Origin: Verrucomicrobiota bacterium
Lineage (GTDB): Bacteria; Verrucomicrobiota; Verrucomicrobiia; Opitutales; Opitutaceae
Length of the DNA stretch: 59,116 bases
Assembly: GCA_030604905.1 (NCBI GenBank)
Contig: JAUVVA010000008.1
Location: 1-59,116, forward strand
Reading direction: 5' to 3'
A program made the position numbers and the translations under genes. The notes below the pieces were generated by a model. It was not told the DNA's origin, ran no database searches, and worked only from the letters and a program-made list of their open reading frames with translations. Positions 8,941 through 17,855 of this stretch are shown here, piece by piece (within the stretch, counting starts at the first letter, position 1; every line of letters starts with the position of its first letter).

Positions 8941-10173
8941 ATGCTCACCCGACTTTTTCCCCGGTTCAACCCGCTGGCTCTTCTCGGCCTGGCCGCCTTC
9001 GCCGCCTGTGCTTTCCTCGCCCCGCAAGCCTCCGCCCAACAACCGCGCGACCTCGGCACGGTCGACATCACCGCGGACGTGCGAACCATCCCGATCCACG
9101 TGACCAGCACGTCGCCGGAGATGGAGAATCTTGCGCTTCAGGCCTTTAGCGCCCACGGCGCCTTTCGGCGCCAGGCGCAGAACCCGACCTTCCGGGTCGC
9201 CTTCGCCCCGGCGGGGCCGAATCAGGTGCAGGTCACGGTGACGCGCACGCAGGGCAACGCCCAGGTGCTGAGCCAGGTGGTGAGCGGCGGCACGCCGCGC
9301 AACGCCCTCTACCGGGCGGCCGACCAGGCGGTCCGCGCGATGACCAATCGCCCCGGCTTCTTCGCCTCGCGCCTCGCCTTCATCGGCGAGCGCAACGGGC
9401 ACCACGAGGTGTTCACGAGCGATCTTTTTCTCGGCGAGGTGCGGCAGATCACCAACGACCGCAATCTCGCGCTCACGCCGCGCTGGTCGCCGGACGGCGG
9501 GCGCATCATCTACACGAGCTACTTCCGCTCGGGCGCTCCCGACATCTTCCTGATGGATCTCGGCACCTTGCAGCGAAACACCTTCGTGAGCTTCCGCGGC
9601 ACCAACAGCGGCGCGCGTTTCAGCCCCGACGGCCGCAACGTGGCGATGGTGCTCTCGGGCGAGGGCAACCCGGAGATCTACGTGAGCAACGCGCAGGGTC
9701 GGCAGATCACGCGCAAGACCCGCACCACCGCGGTCGAGGCCTCGCCGGTCTTTTCGCCCGATGGCTCGCGCATCCTCTTCACCTCCGACGCGGCCGGCGG
9801 CCCGCAGCTCTACATCATGCCGGCGGCCGGTGGTGCCGCGACGCGCGTGCCCACCCGCATCAGCGGCTATGTGGCCGAGCCGGACGGGAGCCGCGCCAAC
9901 CCCAACCTGATCGTCTTCACCGCGCGCATCGGTCGCAATTTCCAGATCGGCGTGCACGATCTCGGCACCGGCGCCTCGCGCCAGGTCTCGCGTCAACCCT
10001 TCGACGCGGTGGAGCCCTCCTGGCTGGCGGACGGTCGTCACGTGGTCTTCACCAGCCGCTCCGCGGGCGCGAGCAGCCTCTGGCTTTTGGATACGGAGAG
10101 CGGCCGCGCCACGCAGCTGAGCGCCGCCTCGGCCGGCAAGCTCTCGCAGGCGAGCGTGCTTGATCCCCGTTGA
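8941..10173 (+). CDS. tolB: TolB-like beta-propeller protein
   Basis: A 410-residue periplasmic protein with an N-terminal signal peptide (LLGLAAFAACAFLAPQASA). A ~130-residue N-terminal domain is followed by a PD40/WD40-like six-bladed propeller from about residue 140. Repeated blade motifs are visible: TPRWSPDGGRIIYTS, GARFSPDGRNVAMV, SPVFSPDGSRILFTS and EPSWLADGRHVVFTS. TolB acts in the Tol-Pal outer-membrane constriction system. No other tol genes or pal are adjacent, so the exact role is inferred from domain content. It is divergent from mrp and followed by the sugar kinase gene. Confidence 0.85.
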   Translation: MLTRLFPRFNPLALLGLAAFAACAFLAPQASAQQPRDLGTVDITADVRTIPIHVTSTSPEMENLALQAFSAHGAFRRQAQNPTFRVAFAPAGPNQVQVTVTRTQGNAQVLSQVVSGGTPRNALYRAADQAVRAMTNRPGFFASRLAFIGERNGHHEVFTSDLFLGEVRQITNDRNLALTPRWSPDGGRIIYTSYFRSGAPDIFLMDLGTLQRNTFVSFRGTNSGARFSPDGRNVAMVLSGEGNPEIYVSNAQGRQITRKTRTTAVEASPVFSPDGSRILFTSDAAGGPQLYIMPAAGGAATRVPTRISGYVAEPDGSRANPNLIVFTARIGRNFQIGVHDLGTGASRQVSRQPFDAVEPSWLADGRHVVFTSRSAGASSLWLLDTESGRATQLSAASAGKLSQASVLDPR

Positions 10174-10205
10174 GCCGGATCGGGTCGGGCGCGGAGGCAG
10201 ACGTG

Positions 10206-11186
10206 ATGGACGAGACGGGCGCGACGACTCGCGGGGCCTCCGAGAGGCCGGGCTGCGAGGTCCTCACGCTCACGCTCAATCCGGCGATCGACCGCACCAT
10301 CTCGGTCGCCGGACTGAAGCCGGGGGCGGTGAACCGTGCCCGGCTGCTTGGCGACCGGGCGGGCGGCAAGGGCGTGAACGTGGCGGTGGCGCTGGCCGAG
10401 CAGGGGCACGCGGTGGCGGCGCTGGGGTTTCTTGGGCGCGAGAACGACGCGATCTTCCGGGAGCTGTTCGCGGCGACGGGCGTGCGCGATCTTTGTCGGC
10501 GTCTGCCGGGAGCGACGCGCGTGGGGCTGAAGATCGTGGACCCGGAGCGAGGCGAGACGACGGATCTGAACTTTCCGGGGCTCAGCCCCGAGGCGGGGGA
10601 TTTGGCGGAGCTGGCGCGCGCCCTTGAGGCGCAAACGGGCGCGCGTTACGCGGTCTTGGCGGGCAGCCTGCCGCCGGGCGTGCCGGTGGATTATTACGCG
10701 CAGGCGGCGCGGCGGCTGCGGGAGCGCGGGGTGCGGGTGGTGCTCGACACGAGCGGCCCGGCGCTGGCGGCGGCGCTCGCGGCGCGGCCGGCCTTGATCA
10801 AGCCCAACGGGCATGAGCTTGCGGAGCTGGTGGGGCGCGAGCTGCCGGACGAGGCGGCGGTGCTGGCCGCGGCGCGGGAGCTGGTGACGGACGGAGTGGG
10901 ACTCGTGGTGGTGTCGCGTGGCGCGGAGGGAGCGCTCTTTGTGCGCGAGGGCGAGGCGCTGGTGGCGCGGCCGCCGGCGATCCGGGTGGGCAGCACGGTG
11001 GGCGCGGGCGACGCGATGGTGGCGGGCTTGGTGGCGGCGGGCCTGCGCGGGCTGGGGCTCGCGGAGACGGCGCGGCTGGCGACGTCGTTTTCGCTGCACG
11101 CGCTCACGCGCGGCGCCGAGGCGGGCGCGGAGCCGCGAGCGGCGGTGGCGGCCTTTGCGGAGCGGGTGACGGTGCGGGCCTTGTAG
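10206..11186 (+). CDS. fruK: 1-phosphofructokinase-type PfkB sugar kinase
   Basis: A 326-residue PfkB/ribokinase-family kinase. It opens with LTLTLNPAIDRTISV, has the glycine-rich AGGKGVNVAVALA segment, TDLNFPG, and the catalytic C-terminal signature VGAGDAMVAGLVAAGL with the base Asp. This pattern is that of the hexose-phosphate kinases FruK/LacC/PfkB. FruK (fructose-1-phosphate to fructose-1,6-bisphosphate) is most likely, but no fruA or PTS gene is adjacent. The ATG at 10206 follows GGAGG by about 9 nt; a TTG at 10170 overlapping the tolB stop would add 12 residues. It converges on the EamA transporter gene. Confidence 0.82.
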   Translation: MDETGATTRGASERPGCEVLTLTLNPAIDRTISVAGLKPGAVNRARLLGDRAGGKGVNVAVALAEQGHAVAALGFLGRENDAIFRELFAATGVRDLCRRLPGATRVGLKIVDPERGETTDLNFPGLSPEAGDLAELARALEAQTGARYAVLAGSLPPGVPVDYYAQAARRLRERGVRVVLDTSGPALAAALAARPALIKPNGHELAELVGRELPDEAAVLAAARELVTDGVGLVVVSRGAEGALFVREGEALVARPPAIRVGSTVGAGDAMVAGLVAAGLRGLGLAETARLATSFSLHALTRGAEAGAEPRAAVAAFAERVTVRAL

Positions 11187-11222
11187 CGCGGTGGCGACTG
11201 CGGCTCGGATGGGCGAAGCGGC

Positions 11223-12086
11223 TCAGCCGTCGGCCGGTTTTTTCTTGCCGCTCTCGGCCAGCCAGACGGCGGTGGCGAGGACGGCCAGGCTGGCGACGAG
11301 GCGGGCCAGGTCGGCCGCTTCGCGAAACACGATCAGGGAGACGGCGACGCCGAGCGGGATCTTGGCGTTGTTGAGCACGGCGAGCGTGCCGGCGTTGACC
11401 TGGGTGAGGCCGCGGTTCCAGAGGAAGAAGCCCGCGCCGCTGGCCACGAGGCCGAGGAAGGCGAGCACGAGCCACTGCGTGCCCGAGGGCGTGAAGGCCG
11501 ACCAGGTGGTCACGGGTGCGGCGACCAGCGTGGTGGCCACGAAGCCGCCGAGGGCGAGCCAGGCGAAGAGCTGGGCGTCGGTGGCTTTTTCGGCGAGCGC
11601 GGGGCGGGTGCGCTTGTAGGCGATCTGGCCGGCGGCGAAGCAGAGGTTGGAGCCCTGCACGAGGAGGAAGCCGATCATCACGTCGGCCGTGCCGACGCCA
11701 CGCACCAGGATGATGCCCGCGCCCACCACGGAGAGCAGCGCGGCGAAGAGGTGGCGGAGGGCGAGCTGGTTGGCGATCGCCGAGTCGAGCAGCACGACGT
11801 AGAGCGGGGTGAGGATGGTGAAGAGGAAAACCTCGTGGCCTTGGAGGTGTTTGAAGGCCTGGAGGTAGAACAGATACATCAGGCCAAACTGGATGGCGCC
11901 GATGCCGGCCAGCCACGCGGAGGTGCGCTTGGCGAAGAGCGATGGCCGCAGGAAGGGGAGAAACACCAGGAAGGTGAGCCCGAGGCGCACCGTGGCGACG
12001 GCGGGCGAGGGCAGGTCGCCGAGGAAGTGCTTGATGAGACCGGGCGAGAAGGCCCAGAGCAGGGAAACAAAAAGGAGAAGCGGCAT
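11223..12086 (-). CDS. DMT-superfamily (EamA) transporter
   Basis: A 287-residue integral membrane protein made of two EamA repeats, about ten hydrophobic helices in all. It begins MPLLLFVSLLWAFSPGLIK and shows the duplicated family pattern (GLMYLFYLQAFKHLQG in the first half, ASGAGFFLWNRGLTQV in the second). Family members export metabolites or amino acids; the substrate is not predictable. It lies 78 bp downstream of the small membrane-protein gene on the same strand and converges with the PfkB kinase gene across 36 bp. Confidence 0.88.
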   Translation of the reverse strand: MPLLLFVSLLWAFSPGLIKHFLGDLPSPAVATVRLGLTFLVFLPFLRPSLFAKRTSAWLAGIGAIQFGLMYLFYLQAFKHLQGHEVFLFTILTPLYVVLLDSAIANQLALRHLFAALLSVVGAGIILVRGVGTADVMIGFLLVQGSNLCFAAGQIAYKRTRPALAEKATDAQLFAWLALGGFVATTLVAAPVTTWSAFTPSGTQWLVLAFLGLVASGAGFFLWNRGLTQVNAGTLAVLNNAKIPLGVAVSLIVFREAADLARLVASLAVLATAVWLAESGKKKPADG

Positions 12087-12164
12087 CGCGAGCCGGCAAG
12101 AGTTGGCCGGGGGGCCTTGGTGGCGCGAGGCAGAATGGGACCTCGGGGACGAGTCTCCGGTGGA

Positions 12165-12650
12165 TCAGCCGGACTTGGTGGCGGCCTCCTCGGCGGCGAT
12201 GCGGCGGATGTAGTCGCAAAAGTCGGGGTCCTCGCCGCGGAGGAGTTCGTTCAGCGACTCGCGGAAATCGGGGCGGCGGCACCACTCGCGCATGTAGTCC
12301 TCCCAGGAGGCCCAGAGGCGGGTCTCCTCCTTGTCCATCTCGTCCTCGTAGACGAGGATGTAGGCGCGTTCGAAGAGGGAGACGAGGATCTCGAACAGGA
12401 CCATGCGGCGTTCCTGCTGCTCGGGAGTGAGCGAGGCGGGCGGGGCGCGTCGGGTCGTGAGCTGCAGGTCGGCGTTTTTGAGGACCAAGCCGAGAAACTC
12501 GGCGTATTGGTCGGTGAGGCGGACGTAGACCTCCTCCTCCTCGTTTCTGCGTTCCTTCTGCTGGTCGCGGAAGTAGACGAAGATGCCGAGGGGGAGGCCG
12601 ACGACGGTGACCAGGTAGCTGAGGGCTTCGAGGACTTCGAGCGGCGTCAT
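12165..12650 (-). CDS. Small membrane-anchored protein, unknown function
   Basis: A 161-residue protein with one N-terminal membrane segment (LEALSYLVTVVGLPLGIFVYF), followed by a charged, probably helical cytoplasmic part (DQQKERRNEEEEVYVRLTDQY...) containing a Trp- and acidic-rich region WASWEDYMREWCRRPDFRESL. The layout resembles DUF4760-like membrane proteins, but I cannot assign a family firmly. Its ATG overlaps the stop of the CoA-transferase gene as ATGA, so the two are probably translationally coupled. No function is proposed. Confidence 0.7.
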   Translation of the reverse strand: MTPLEVLEALSYLVTVVGLPLGIFVYFRDQQKERRNEEEEVYVRLTDQYAEFLGLVLKNADLQLTTRRAPPASLTPEQQERRMVLFEILVSLFERAYILVYEDEMDKEETRLWASWEDYMREWCRRPDFRESLNELLRGEDPDFCDYIRRIAAEEAATKSG

Positions 12651-14176
12651 GCCACGAGACTGGCCTCGCGCCGGGCGGGGTCAATCTGGGCCGAGAAGGC
12701 GCCGCGCATGTCGCCGGTCTTGAGGAAGCGGCGGTGGAAGGCGAAGGCGTGCTCGACGTCGAAGGGCTCGTGGCCCTCGCGGGCGAGGGCGAGGTAGTGG
12801 CGGAGCTCGTCGCGGAAGTCGGGGTGGGCGCACTTCTCGATCAGGAGGTCGGCGCGCTGGCGGGGATCGAGGCGGCGCAGGTCGGCCACGCCGTGCTCGG
12901 TGACCACGACCTGCACGGAGTGCTCGCTGTGGTCGGCGTGGGTGACGAGCGGGACGAGCGTGCTGATCTTGCCGCTCTTCTGGAGGGAGGGGCAGGTGAA
13001 GATCGAGAGGTGGGCGTTGCGGGTGAAGTCGCCCGAGCCGCCGATGCCGTTCATCATCGTCTTCCCGAAGAGGTGGGTGCTGTTGATGTTGCCCTGGAGG
13101 TCGGCCTCGATCGCCGTATTCACGGAGATGATACCGAGGCGGCGCACGATCTCGGGGTTGTTGCTGATCTCCTGCGGGCGGAGCACGATGCGGCCGCGGA
13201 GGGAGTGGAGGTCGGCGTAGAGGGCCTTGAGGGCGGGCGGGCTGAGGGTGAGGGAGCAGCCGCTGGCGAACTTGAGCTTGCCCTGGCGGAGGAGCTCGAG
13301 GGTGGCGTCCTGGAGCACCTCGGAATACATGCAGAAGCGCGGGATGTCGGGGTGCGCGCCGAGGGCGCCGAGGACGGCGTTGGCGATGTCGCCCACGCCG
13401 GACTGGAGCGGGAGGAACTGGGCGGGGATGCGGCCGACCTTGAGCTCGGCGGCGAGGAAGTTGGCGACGTTTTCACCGATCTTGGTGGTGACGGCGTCGG
13501 GCGCGGCGAAGGCGCCGGTCTCGTCCTCGCGGTCGGTGTGCACGATGCCGACGATCTTCGAGGGGTCGATCTGGAGCCAGGGCTGGCCGATGCGGTCGGA
13601 GACGGAGTAGAGGGGGATCTCGCCGCGGTAGGGCGGGTCGATGGGCTCGTAGATGTCGTGCACGCCGCAGAGGGCGGAGGGGTGGCGTCGGTTGAGCTCG
13701 ATGATGACCTTTTGGGCGCAGCGGGCGAAGGTGGGGGCGGCGCCGACGCCGCTGGTGAGGACCACGCGGCCGTCCGGGGTGATGTCGGAGGCTTCGAGGA
13801 CGGCCCAATGCACGGGGCCGAGCGCGCCGGTGCGGACGTGTTGGGCGAGCTGGCTGAGGTGGAGGTCGAAGAAGCGGACGCGGCCGGCGTTGATGGCTTT
13901 GCGCAGATCGGGGTCGGATTGGTAGGGGGTGCGGAAGGAGATGGCGTCGGCCTTGGCGAGGGCGCCGTCGAGCGAGCTGCCGGTGGAGGCGCCGGTGATG
14001 ACGCCGATCTGGAAAGCGCGGCCGGCGGCGTGCTCGCGGGTGGCGAGCGCGGCGATGGCCGTGGGCACCTCCTTGGGGGAGCCGGCGGGGGTGAAACCGC
14101 CGAAAGCGACGGTATCACCGTGGCTGATGAGCTGGGCCGCCTCGGCGGCGGTGAGAGAGGGGAAGGGAAGGGACAT
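12647..14176 (-). CDS. Acetyl-CoA hydrolase/transferase (succinyl-CoA:acetate CoA-transferase type)
   Basis: A 509-residue class I CoA-transferase. It shows the N-terminal GDTVAFGGFTPAGSPKEVP segment, the catalytic-Glu region SVNTAIEADLQGNINSTH and the family hallmark NGIGGSGDFTRNAHLSIF. These are shared with AarC/Cat1/Ach1 enzymes, which swap CoA between acetate and succinyl-CoA or another acyl donor in acetate metabolism. The start at 14176 begins the conserved N-terminus MSLPFPSLTAAEAAQ; an upstream in-frame extension is rejected because it is unlike the family. The stop overlaps the next gene by 4 bp. Confidence 0.88.
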   Translation of the reverse strand: MSLPFPSLTAAEAAQLISHGDTVAFGGFTPAGSPKEVPTAIAALATREHAAGRAFQIGVITGASTGSSLDGALAKADAISFRTPYQSDPDLRKAINAGRVRFFDLHLSQLAQHVRTGALGPVHWAVLEASDITPDGRVVLTSGVGAAPTFARCAQKVIIELNRRHPSALCGVHDIYEPIDPPYRGEIPLYSVSDRIGQPWLQIDPSKIVGIVHTDREDETGAFAAPDAVTTKIGENVANFLAAELKVGRIPAQFLPLQSGVGDIANAVLGALGAHPDIPRFCMYSEVLQDATLELLRQGKLKFASGCSLTLSPPALKALYADLHSLRGRIVLRPQEISNNPEIVRRLGIISVNTAIEADLQGNINSTHLFGKTMMNGIGGSGDFTRNAHLSIFTCPSLQKSGKISTLVPLVTHADHSEHSVQVVVTEHGVADLRRLDPRQRADLLIEKCAHPDFRDELRHYLALAREGHEPFDVEHAFAFHRRFLKTGDMRGAFSAQIDPARREASLVA

Positions 14177-14299
14177 GAGTGGTTTGGGCTCGAGTGCTTG
14201 GGCTGACGAAGCGGTAGACCGCCGCCGGGCCGGGAGGATTCCAGAGGGTAGTCCGAAAGTGCGGTTTCGGCTACGCATTTGTTGGCGGGGGCAGGGCGC

Positions 14300-14335
14300 A
14301 AAAAGGCCCGGCTCGCGCAGAAGGCGGGCCGGGCC
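14300..14335 (-). terminator. Intrinsic terminator of the SurA-like gene
   Basis: Read on the minus strand, a GC-rich stem formed by GGCCCGGCCCGC and GCGAGCCGGGCC with a short loop is followed by TTTTTGCG. It lies about 55 bp beyond the stop of the SurA-like gene and upstream of the CoA-transferase gene on the same strand. Confidence 0.75.
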
Positions 14336-14388
14336 GGAAACGGGGGAGGGGACGGGGCGCGGCCGGAGGGCAAGCCGCGGAGAGCGCG

Positions 14389-15393
14389 TCAGTAAAGGCG
14401 GACGTAGGCGCCGCGCCGGAGGCGCTCCAGCCAGCGTTCCTGCGCTTCACGCATCATTTGTTGCGCCAGGGTGTTTTCGATCTGCTCGCGGACGTCCTCG
14501 ATGGGGGGCACGCCGGCCTCGCGACGGGCCTCGGCGAAAAGAAGGTAGACGCCCTCGCGCTGGAGGATCGGGGCGCTGACCTGCCCCGGCTGGAGGGCGA
14601 AGAGCGGTTCGCTGAACTCGGGCTTAAGGTCGGCGCGTTTCTGCCAGCCCCAGTCACCGCCGCGGGCGCGCCGGGCGTCCTGGGTGTGCTCGCGGGCGAG
14701 CTCCTCGAAGCTGGTCCCGTCGCGGAAGCGGGCGAGGATGGCCTCGGCCTGGGCGACGAGCTCCTCGTCGCCGCGCTCGCCGCGGTTGAGCTGGATGAGG
14801 CGGAGGTGGACCTGCTCCTCCTGGCGGAAGCGGTCTTGGTTGGCCTGGAAGTAGGCTTCGACGCGGGCGGGGCTGACGACGTTTACGCTGCGGCGTTGCT
14901 GGCCGCGCATGAAGCTGTAGATGATCTCCTCCTCGACCTCGCGGCGGTAGTCGCGGAGGGTGAAGCCGCGGGAGCGAAGGTAGGCGAGGAAACGGGCGCG
15001 ATCACCGTCGAACTGGGTGGTGAGCTGCTCCTGGATGGCGTTGTCGATGAAGCTTTCCGGGATCTTGCGACGTTCGTCGCGGCGGAACTCGCGGACGATG
15101 AGGTGGCGGTCGATGAGATTGCGGATGATCTCATCCTGCACGCGCTCGAGGCGCTGGGAAAACTCCTGCTGGTTGCGGGAGTCGCGGCGGAGCTGGGGCA
15201 GGATGGGCGCGAGCTCGCGGCGGATGTCGTCGACGGTGATGATTTTGTTTTCGACCACGGCGGCGATGCCGTTGGCGAAGCGCAGGTTGAGACCGTCGTC
15301 GATCGGCGCCGGCTGGGCCGCGGCCAGGGAGGGCGCAAGGAGGGCGGCGGCAAGAGCGAGCGGCAGGGCGAGGCGGCGGAGGACGATGGGCAT
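14389..15393 (-). CDS. SurA/PpiC-type periplasmic peptidyl-prolyl isomerase
   Basis: A 334-residue secreted protein. A signal peptide (LALPLALAAALLAPSLAAA) is followed by a SurA N-terminal helical domain (NGIAAVVENKIITVDDIRREL, about residues 35-170). One parvulin rotamase domain follows (about 185-290), with EEQVHLRLIQL, GGDWGWQKRADLKPEF and LQPGQVSAPILQREGVYLL. It would act as a chaperone/PPIase for outer-membrane protein folding. SurA usually has two parvulin domains; this has one, like many PpiC-type relatives. The start at 15393 begins the signal peptide; upstream in-frame codons are a translation of non-coding heptamer repeats and are excluded. Confidence 0.88.
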   Translation of the reverse strand: MPIVLRRLALPLALAAALLAPSLAAAQPAPIDDGLNLRFANGIAAVVENKIITVDDIRRELAPILPQLRRDSRNQQEFSQRLERVQDEIIRNLIDRHLIVREFRRDERRKIPESFIDNAIQEQLTTQFDGDRARFLAYLRSRGFTLRDYRREVEEEIIYSFMRGQQRRSVNVVSPARVEAYFQANQDRFRQEEQVHLRLIQLNRGERGDEELVAQAEAILARFRDGTSFEELAREHTQDARRARGGDWGWQKRADLKPEFSEPLFALQPGQVSAPILQREGVYLLFAEARREAGVPPIEDVREQIENTLAQQMMREAQERWLERLRRGAYVRLY

Positions 15394-15483
15394 GTGGACG
15401 GGGACGGTGCGTGTTGTGACCGCGAAGAGCGTGAGACGTGCCACGCTAGGAAGGCGCGGCGGGTGGTCAATGGGGGAAAACCG

Positions 15484-15577
15484 GCGGCGCGGGCGCCGCG
15501 CCGCCGGAATGACCAATGACCAATGACCAATGCCCAATGCCCAATGCCCAACGCCCAATGCCCAATGACCAATGACC
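15484..15577. repeat. GC hairpin plus ten-unit AATGACC heptamer array
   Basis: A GC-rich palindrome (GCGGCGCGGGCGCCGCGCCGC, about 15484-15505) is followed by ten 7-bp units (15508-15577) alternating AATGACC, AATGCCC and one AACGCCC. The array leads directly into the ~206-bp element at 15579. Equivalent hairpin-array-element composites occur at 28.6 kb and 43.1 kb. The array lies upstream of the SurA-like gene start. Confidence 0.9.
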
Positions 15578-15578
15578 T

Positions 15579-15784
15579 CTAGCGCGGAGGCGCTGGCCTG
15601 ACATGACCGAGGACCTCTCGTGTCCCGTCATCGAAGCTTCTTTAAGGATGAATTGGCCGCAAAGAGGCGCAGAAGTCGCGAAATCAATCCAGAGCTCCGC
15701 CCACTCTGCTTTTTTTGCGCCTCTTGCGCCTTTTTGCGGCCATTCTCTGACCGCATTTTCTCAAGTCGCTTCGGTGACAGGACT
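15579..15784. repeat. ~206-bp interspersed element, copy 1 of a tandem pair
   Basis: Begins with the motif CTAGCGCGGAGGCGCTGGCC. Its core has an imperfect inverted repeat, TGGCCGCAAAGAGGCGCA against TGCGCCTTTTTGCGGCCA, able to form a long hairpin. It has no convincing open frame. It is followed head-to-tail by a second copy and recurs at 28638 and 43132. The size, structure and copy number suggest a MITE-like or REP-derived non-autonomous element. Confidence 0.88.
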
Positions 15785-15990
15785 CTAGCGCGTTCGAGGC
15801 GCTGCCCTGACACGACCGAGGACCTCTCGTGTCCCGTCGTCGAAGCTTCTTTAAGGATGAATTGGCCGCAAAGAGGCGCAGAAGTCGCAAAATCAATCCA
15901 GAGCTCCGGCAACTCTGCTTTTTTGCGCCTCTTGCGCCTTTTTGCGGCCATTCTCTGACCGCATTTATCAAGTCAACTCGGTGACATGAC
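15785..15990. repeat. ~206-bp interspersed element, copy 2 of a tandem pair
   Basis: Direct tandem duplicate of the preceding element with a period of 206 bp and scattered substitutions, for example CTAGCGCGTTCGAGGCGCTG at its head. The CTAGCG... head motif therefore sits at each element boundary. Together with the array before it, this fills most of the ~700-bp space between the SurA-like gene and the divergent secreted-protein gene at 16088. Confidence 0.88.
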
Positions 15991-16087
15991 AAAGGGCCAT
16001 GGGGTCGAGGGCGTGGGGCGAGGGCGTGGCTTTGGACTCGCGCCGGCCGGGCGGCGGCGTTGAGGTGGGCGGGTTGTCTTTTCGCCG

Positions 16088-17401
16088 ATGAAATTGCTGC
16101 CGATAGCCTTGGGGGTGTCTCTGGTCGTGAACGCGGCGCTGCTCGTGGCGAACCGGGCGGGGGGCGGGGCCGCCGCGCGCGATGGCGGGGCCGCGGCGAA
16201 CTCGGCGGAGGGGACCGGTCCGCGCTTTCTCAAGCCCGAGGGACCGGCGACGGGCGAGAGCCGCGCCATCGCCGCCGCGATCCAGGCGGGGGATTTGGCG
16301 CGCCTGCGCGACGAACTCCGCGCGGCGGGCGTCGAAGAGGAGCTGGTGCGGGCGATCGTCGGGGCCCGGCTCTGGAAGAACTACGAGGCCCGGCACCGGG
16401 CGCTTCAGCCACGGCACGATCCCGATCGCCCGTGGTGGAAGAACGACGAGGACGGGCAATGGGGCGGTCAGACGCGGGAGCAGCGCGAGATGGCGCGGGC
16501 CCTGCGCGAAGAGCAGCGGGCCGAGATGGAGCGCCTGCTCGGGAAGGATCCCCGCGCGGCCGAGGCCAATTCCTGGCTGGCCCGCCAATATGGGTTTCTG
16601 CCCGCCGGAAAACGGGAGGAGCTCCAACGCTTGGAGCAGGATTACAACGAGCTCACGAACGATCTGCGGCGCGAGTTTCGCGGCTTCACCCTGCCGTCCG
16701 ACATCGAGAAGATGCGCTTCCTGGCGGAGGAGAAGCGGCGGGATCTGGAGGCCTTGTTGAGCCCGGCGGAGCTGGAGGCCTTTGAGCTTCGCCAGTCGCG
16801 CACCGCGCAGAACCTGCGTTGGCGGATGACCCAGATGGACGCGAGCGAGGCCGAGTTTCGCGCGATTTTCGAGCTGCAGCGGGATTTCGACGATCGTTTC
16901 AACGAGCACGACCAGTTCGGCAACCGGCTGCGCACGCTGGGGCCGGACGACTGGCGGGCGCGGAGCGAGGCGGAGAAGGCGATGCGGGAGCAGATTCGCG
17001 CGGCGCTGGGGCCGGAGCGCTTCGCCGACTACGTGCGTTCGCAGGACTCGGATTTTCAGCAACTGCGCAACGCGACGCGGCGCTTCGAGCTGCCGCCCGA
17101 CACTCCGCAGCGGGTCTTCGCGCTGCGCGACGAGGTGCCGCGGCGGGCGACGGCGATCGCCGATGATCCGGCGTTGAGCACCGAGCAGAAGCGGGAGGCC
17201 TTGAATCGTCTGGCGCAGGAGGCCCGTGCGCAGGTGCGCGGCGCGCTCGGGGCCGACGTGGCGGAGGCTTTTTTCAAGAACAACGGCATGCAGTGGATCG
17301 GCCAACTGGAGCAGGGCACGATCATCACGTTTGACGAAAGCGGCGGGACGACACGACGGCGCGTGGACCAGCCCGCGCCACGCCCGGCGGCGGCGAGGTG
17401 A
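16088..17401 (+). CDS. Secreted or membrane-anchored helical protein, unknown function
   Basis: A 437-residue protein with an N-terminal signal or anchor (LLPIALGVSLVVNAALLVANRA). The rest is highly charged and mostly helical, rich in Arg, Glu and Ala, with coiled-coil-like stretches such as EEQRAEMERLLGKDPRAAEAN and REELQRLEQDYNELTNDLRREF. A repeated theme of the type LLSPAELEAFELRQS and LGPERFADYVRSQD resembles periplasmic proteins of other Verrucomicrobiota that I cannot name. It stands alone, divergent from the SurA-like gene. No catalytic motif is visible. Confidence 0.75.
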   Translation: MKLLPIALGVSLVVNAALLVANRAGGGAAARDGGAAANSAEGTGPRFLKPEGPATGESRAIAAAIQAGDLARLRDELRAAGVEEELVRAIVGARLWKNYEARHRALQPRHDPDRPWWKNDEDGQWGGQTREQREMARALREEQRAEMERLLGKDPRAAEANSWLARQYGFLPAGKREELQRLEQDYNELTNDLRREFRGFTLPSDIEKMRFLAEEKRRDLEALLSPAELEAFELRQSRTAQNLRWRMTQMDASEAEFRAIFELQRDFDDRFNEHDQFGNRLRTLGPDDWRARSEAEKAMREQIRAALGPERFADYVRSQDSDFQQLRNATRRFELPPDTPQRVFALRDEVPRRATAIADDPALSTEQKREALNRLAQEARAQVRGALGADVAEAFFKNNGMQWIGQLEQGTIITFDESGGTTRRRVDQPAPRPAAAR

Positions 17402-17480
17402 GCTGCCGGGAGGCGCCCGGCCTCGCGGGTCATGCGGCGGGCGCGGGGAGCTCGCGCTGTGCCCCGTCCTCGCCGGAGAG

Positions 17481-17510
17481 TGGCCGCAAAAAGGCGCAAG
17501 AGGCGCAAAG
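17481..17510. repeat. Half copy of the ~206-bp element core
   Basis: TGGCCGCAAAAAGGCGCAAG and the following AGGCGCAAAG match one arm of the hairpin core of the interspersed element at 15579-15990. The remainder of this 454-bp gap (17402-17855) holds small palindromes such as GCCGGCTTCGCGCCGG and the gene fragment listed next, but no intact gene. Confidence 0.55.
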
Positions 17511-17769
17511 AATGAATCGATCTTCCCGGGCTTCTGATCGTCGGCTACGAAGACTCATCGAAAAACGAGTGTGCTCGGTTGTATCCGGCTGCGTTGCGAC
17601 AGGTTATGGCTTTGATCGGCACCGGCTTCGCGCCGGATCCGGCGCTGAAATCGACAAACAACGCCTCGACCCCTTTGGCCTCCGTCGGAGGTCGAGGTGC
17701 GCATGGAACTCAAGCGCGGGCTTGGGCGAGGCGCGCGCCGTGAGCACGGCCTTGGTGGGGCGTGGGGCG

Positions 17770-17855
17770 CTGTGGAAACAGAGTGCGAGCCTTTTCCACC
17801 ACTGCCTCGAAGTTATGGTAGTCGCTGTAGCCGAAGATACGGGCCGCTCCAAAAC
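17770..17855 (-). pseudogene. Possible fragment of a DinD-like gene
   Basis: Just after the stop of the DUF2314 gene the minus strand encodes GFGAARIFGYSDYHNFEAVV followed by EKARTLFPQ. This pattern resembles the N-terminal region of DNA-damage-inducible protein D (ARxLxxLLGYSDYxNFxxVIEKA). The similarity lasts only about 29 residues, has no start codon and then degrades. It suggests the remnant of a lost gene. The assignment rests on motif memory alone. Confidence 0.35.

Noticed and set aside
15394-15572. N-terminal extension of the SurA-like protein containing GHWALGIGHW repeats
   Set aside because: The extension is a translation of the AATGACC heptamer array upstream of the signal peptide; the ATG at 15393 gives a proper secreted protein.
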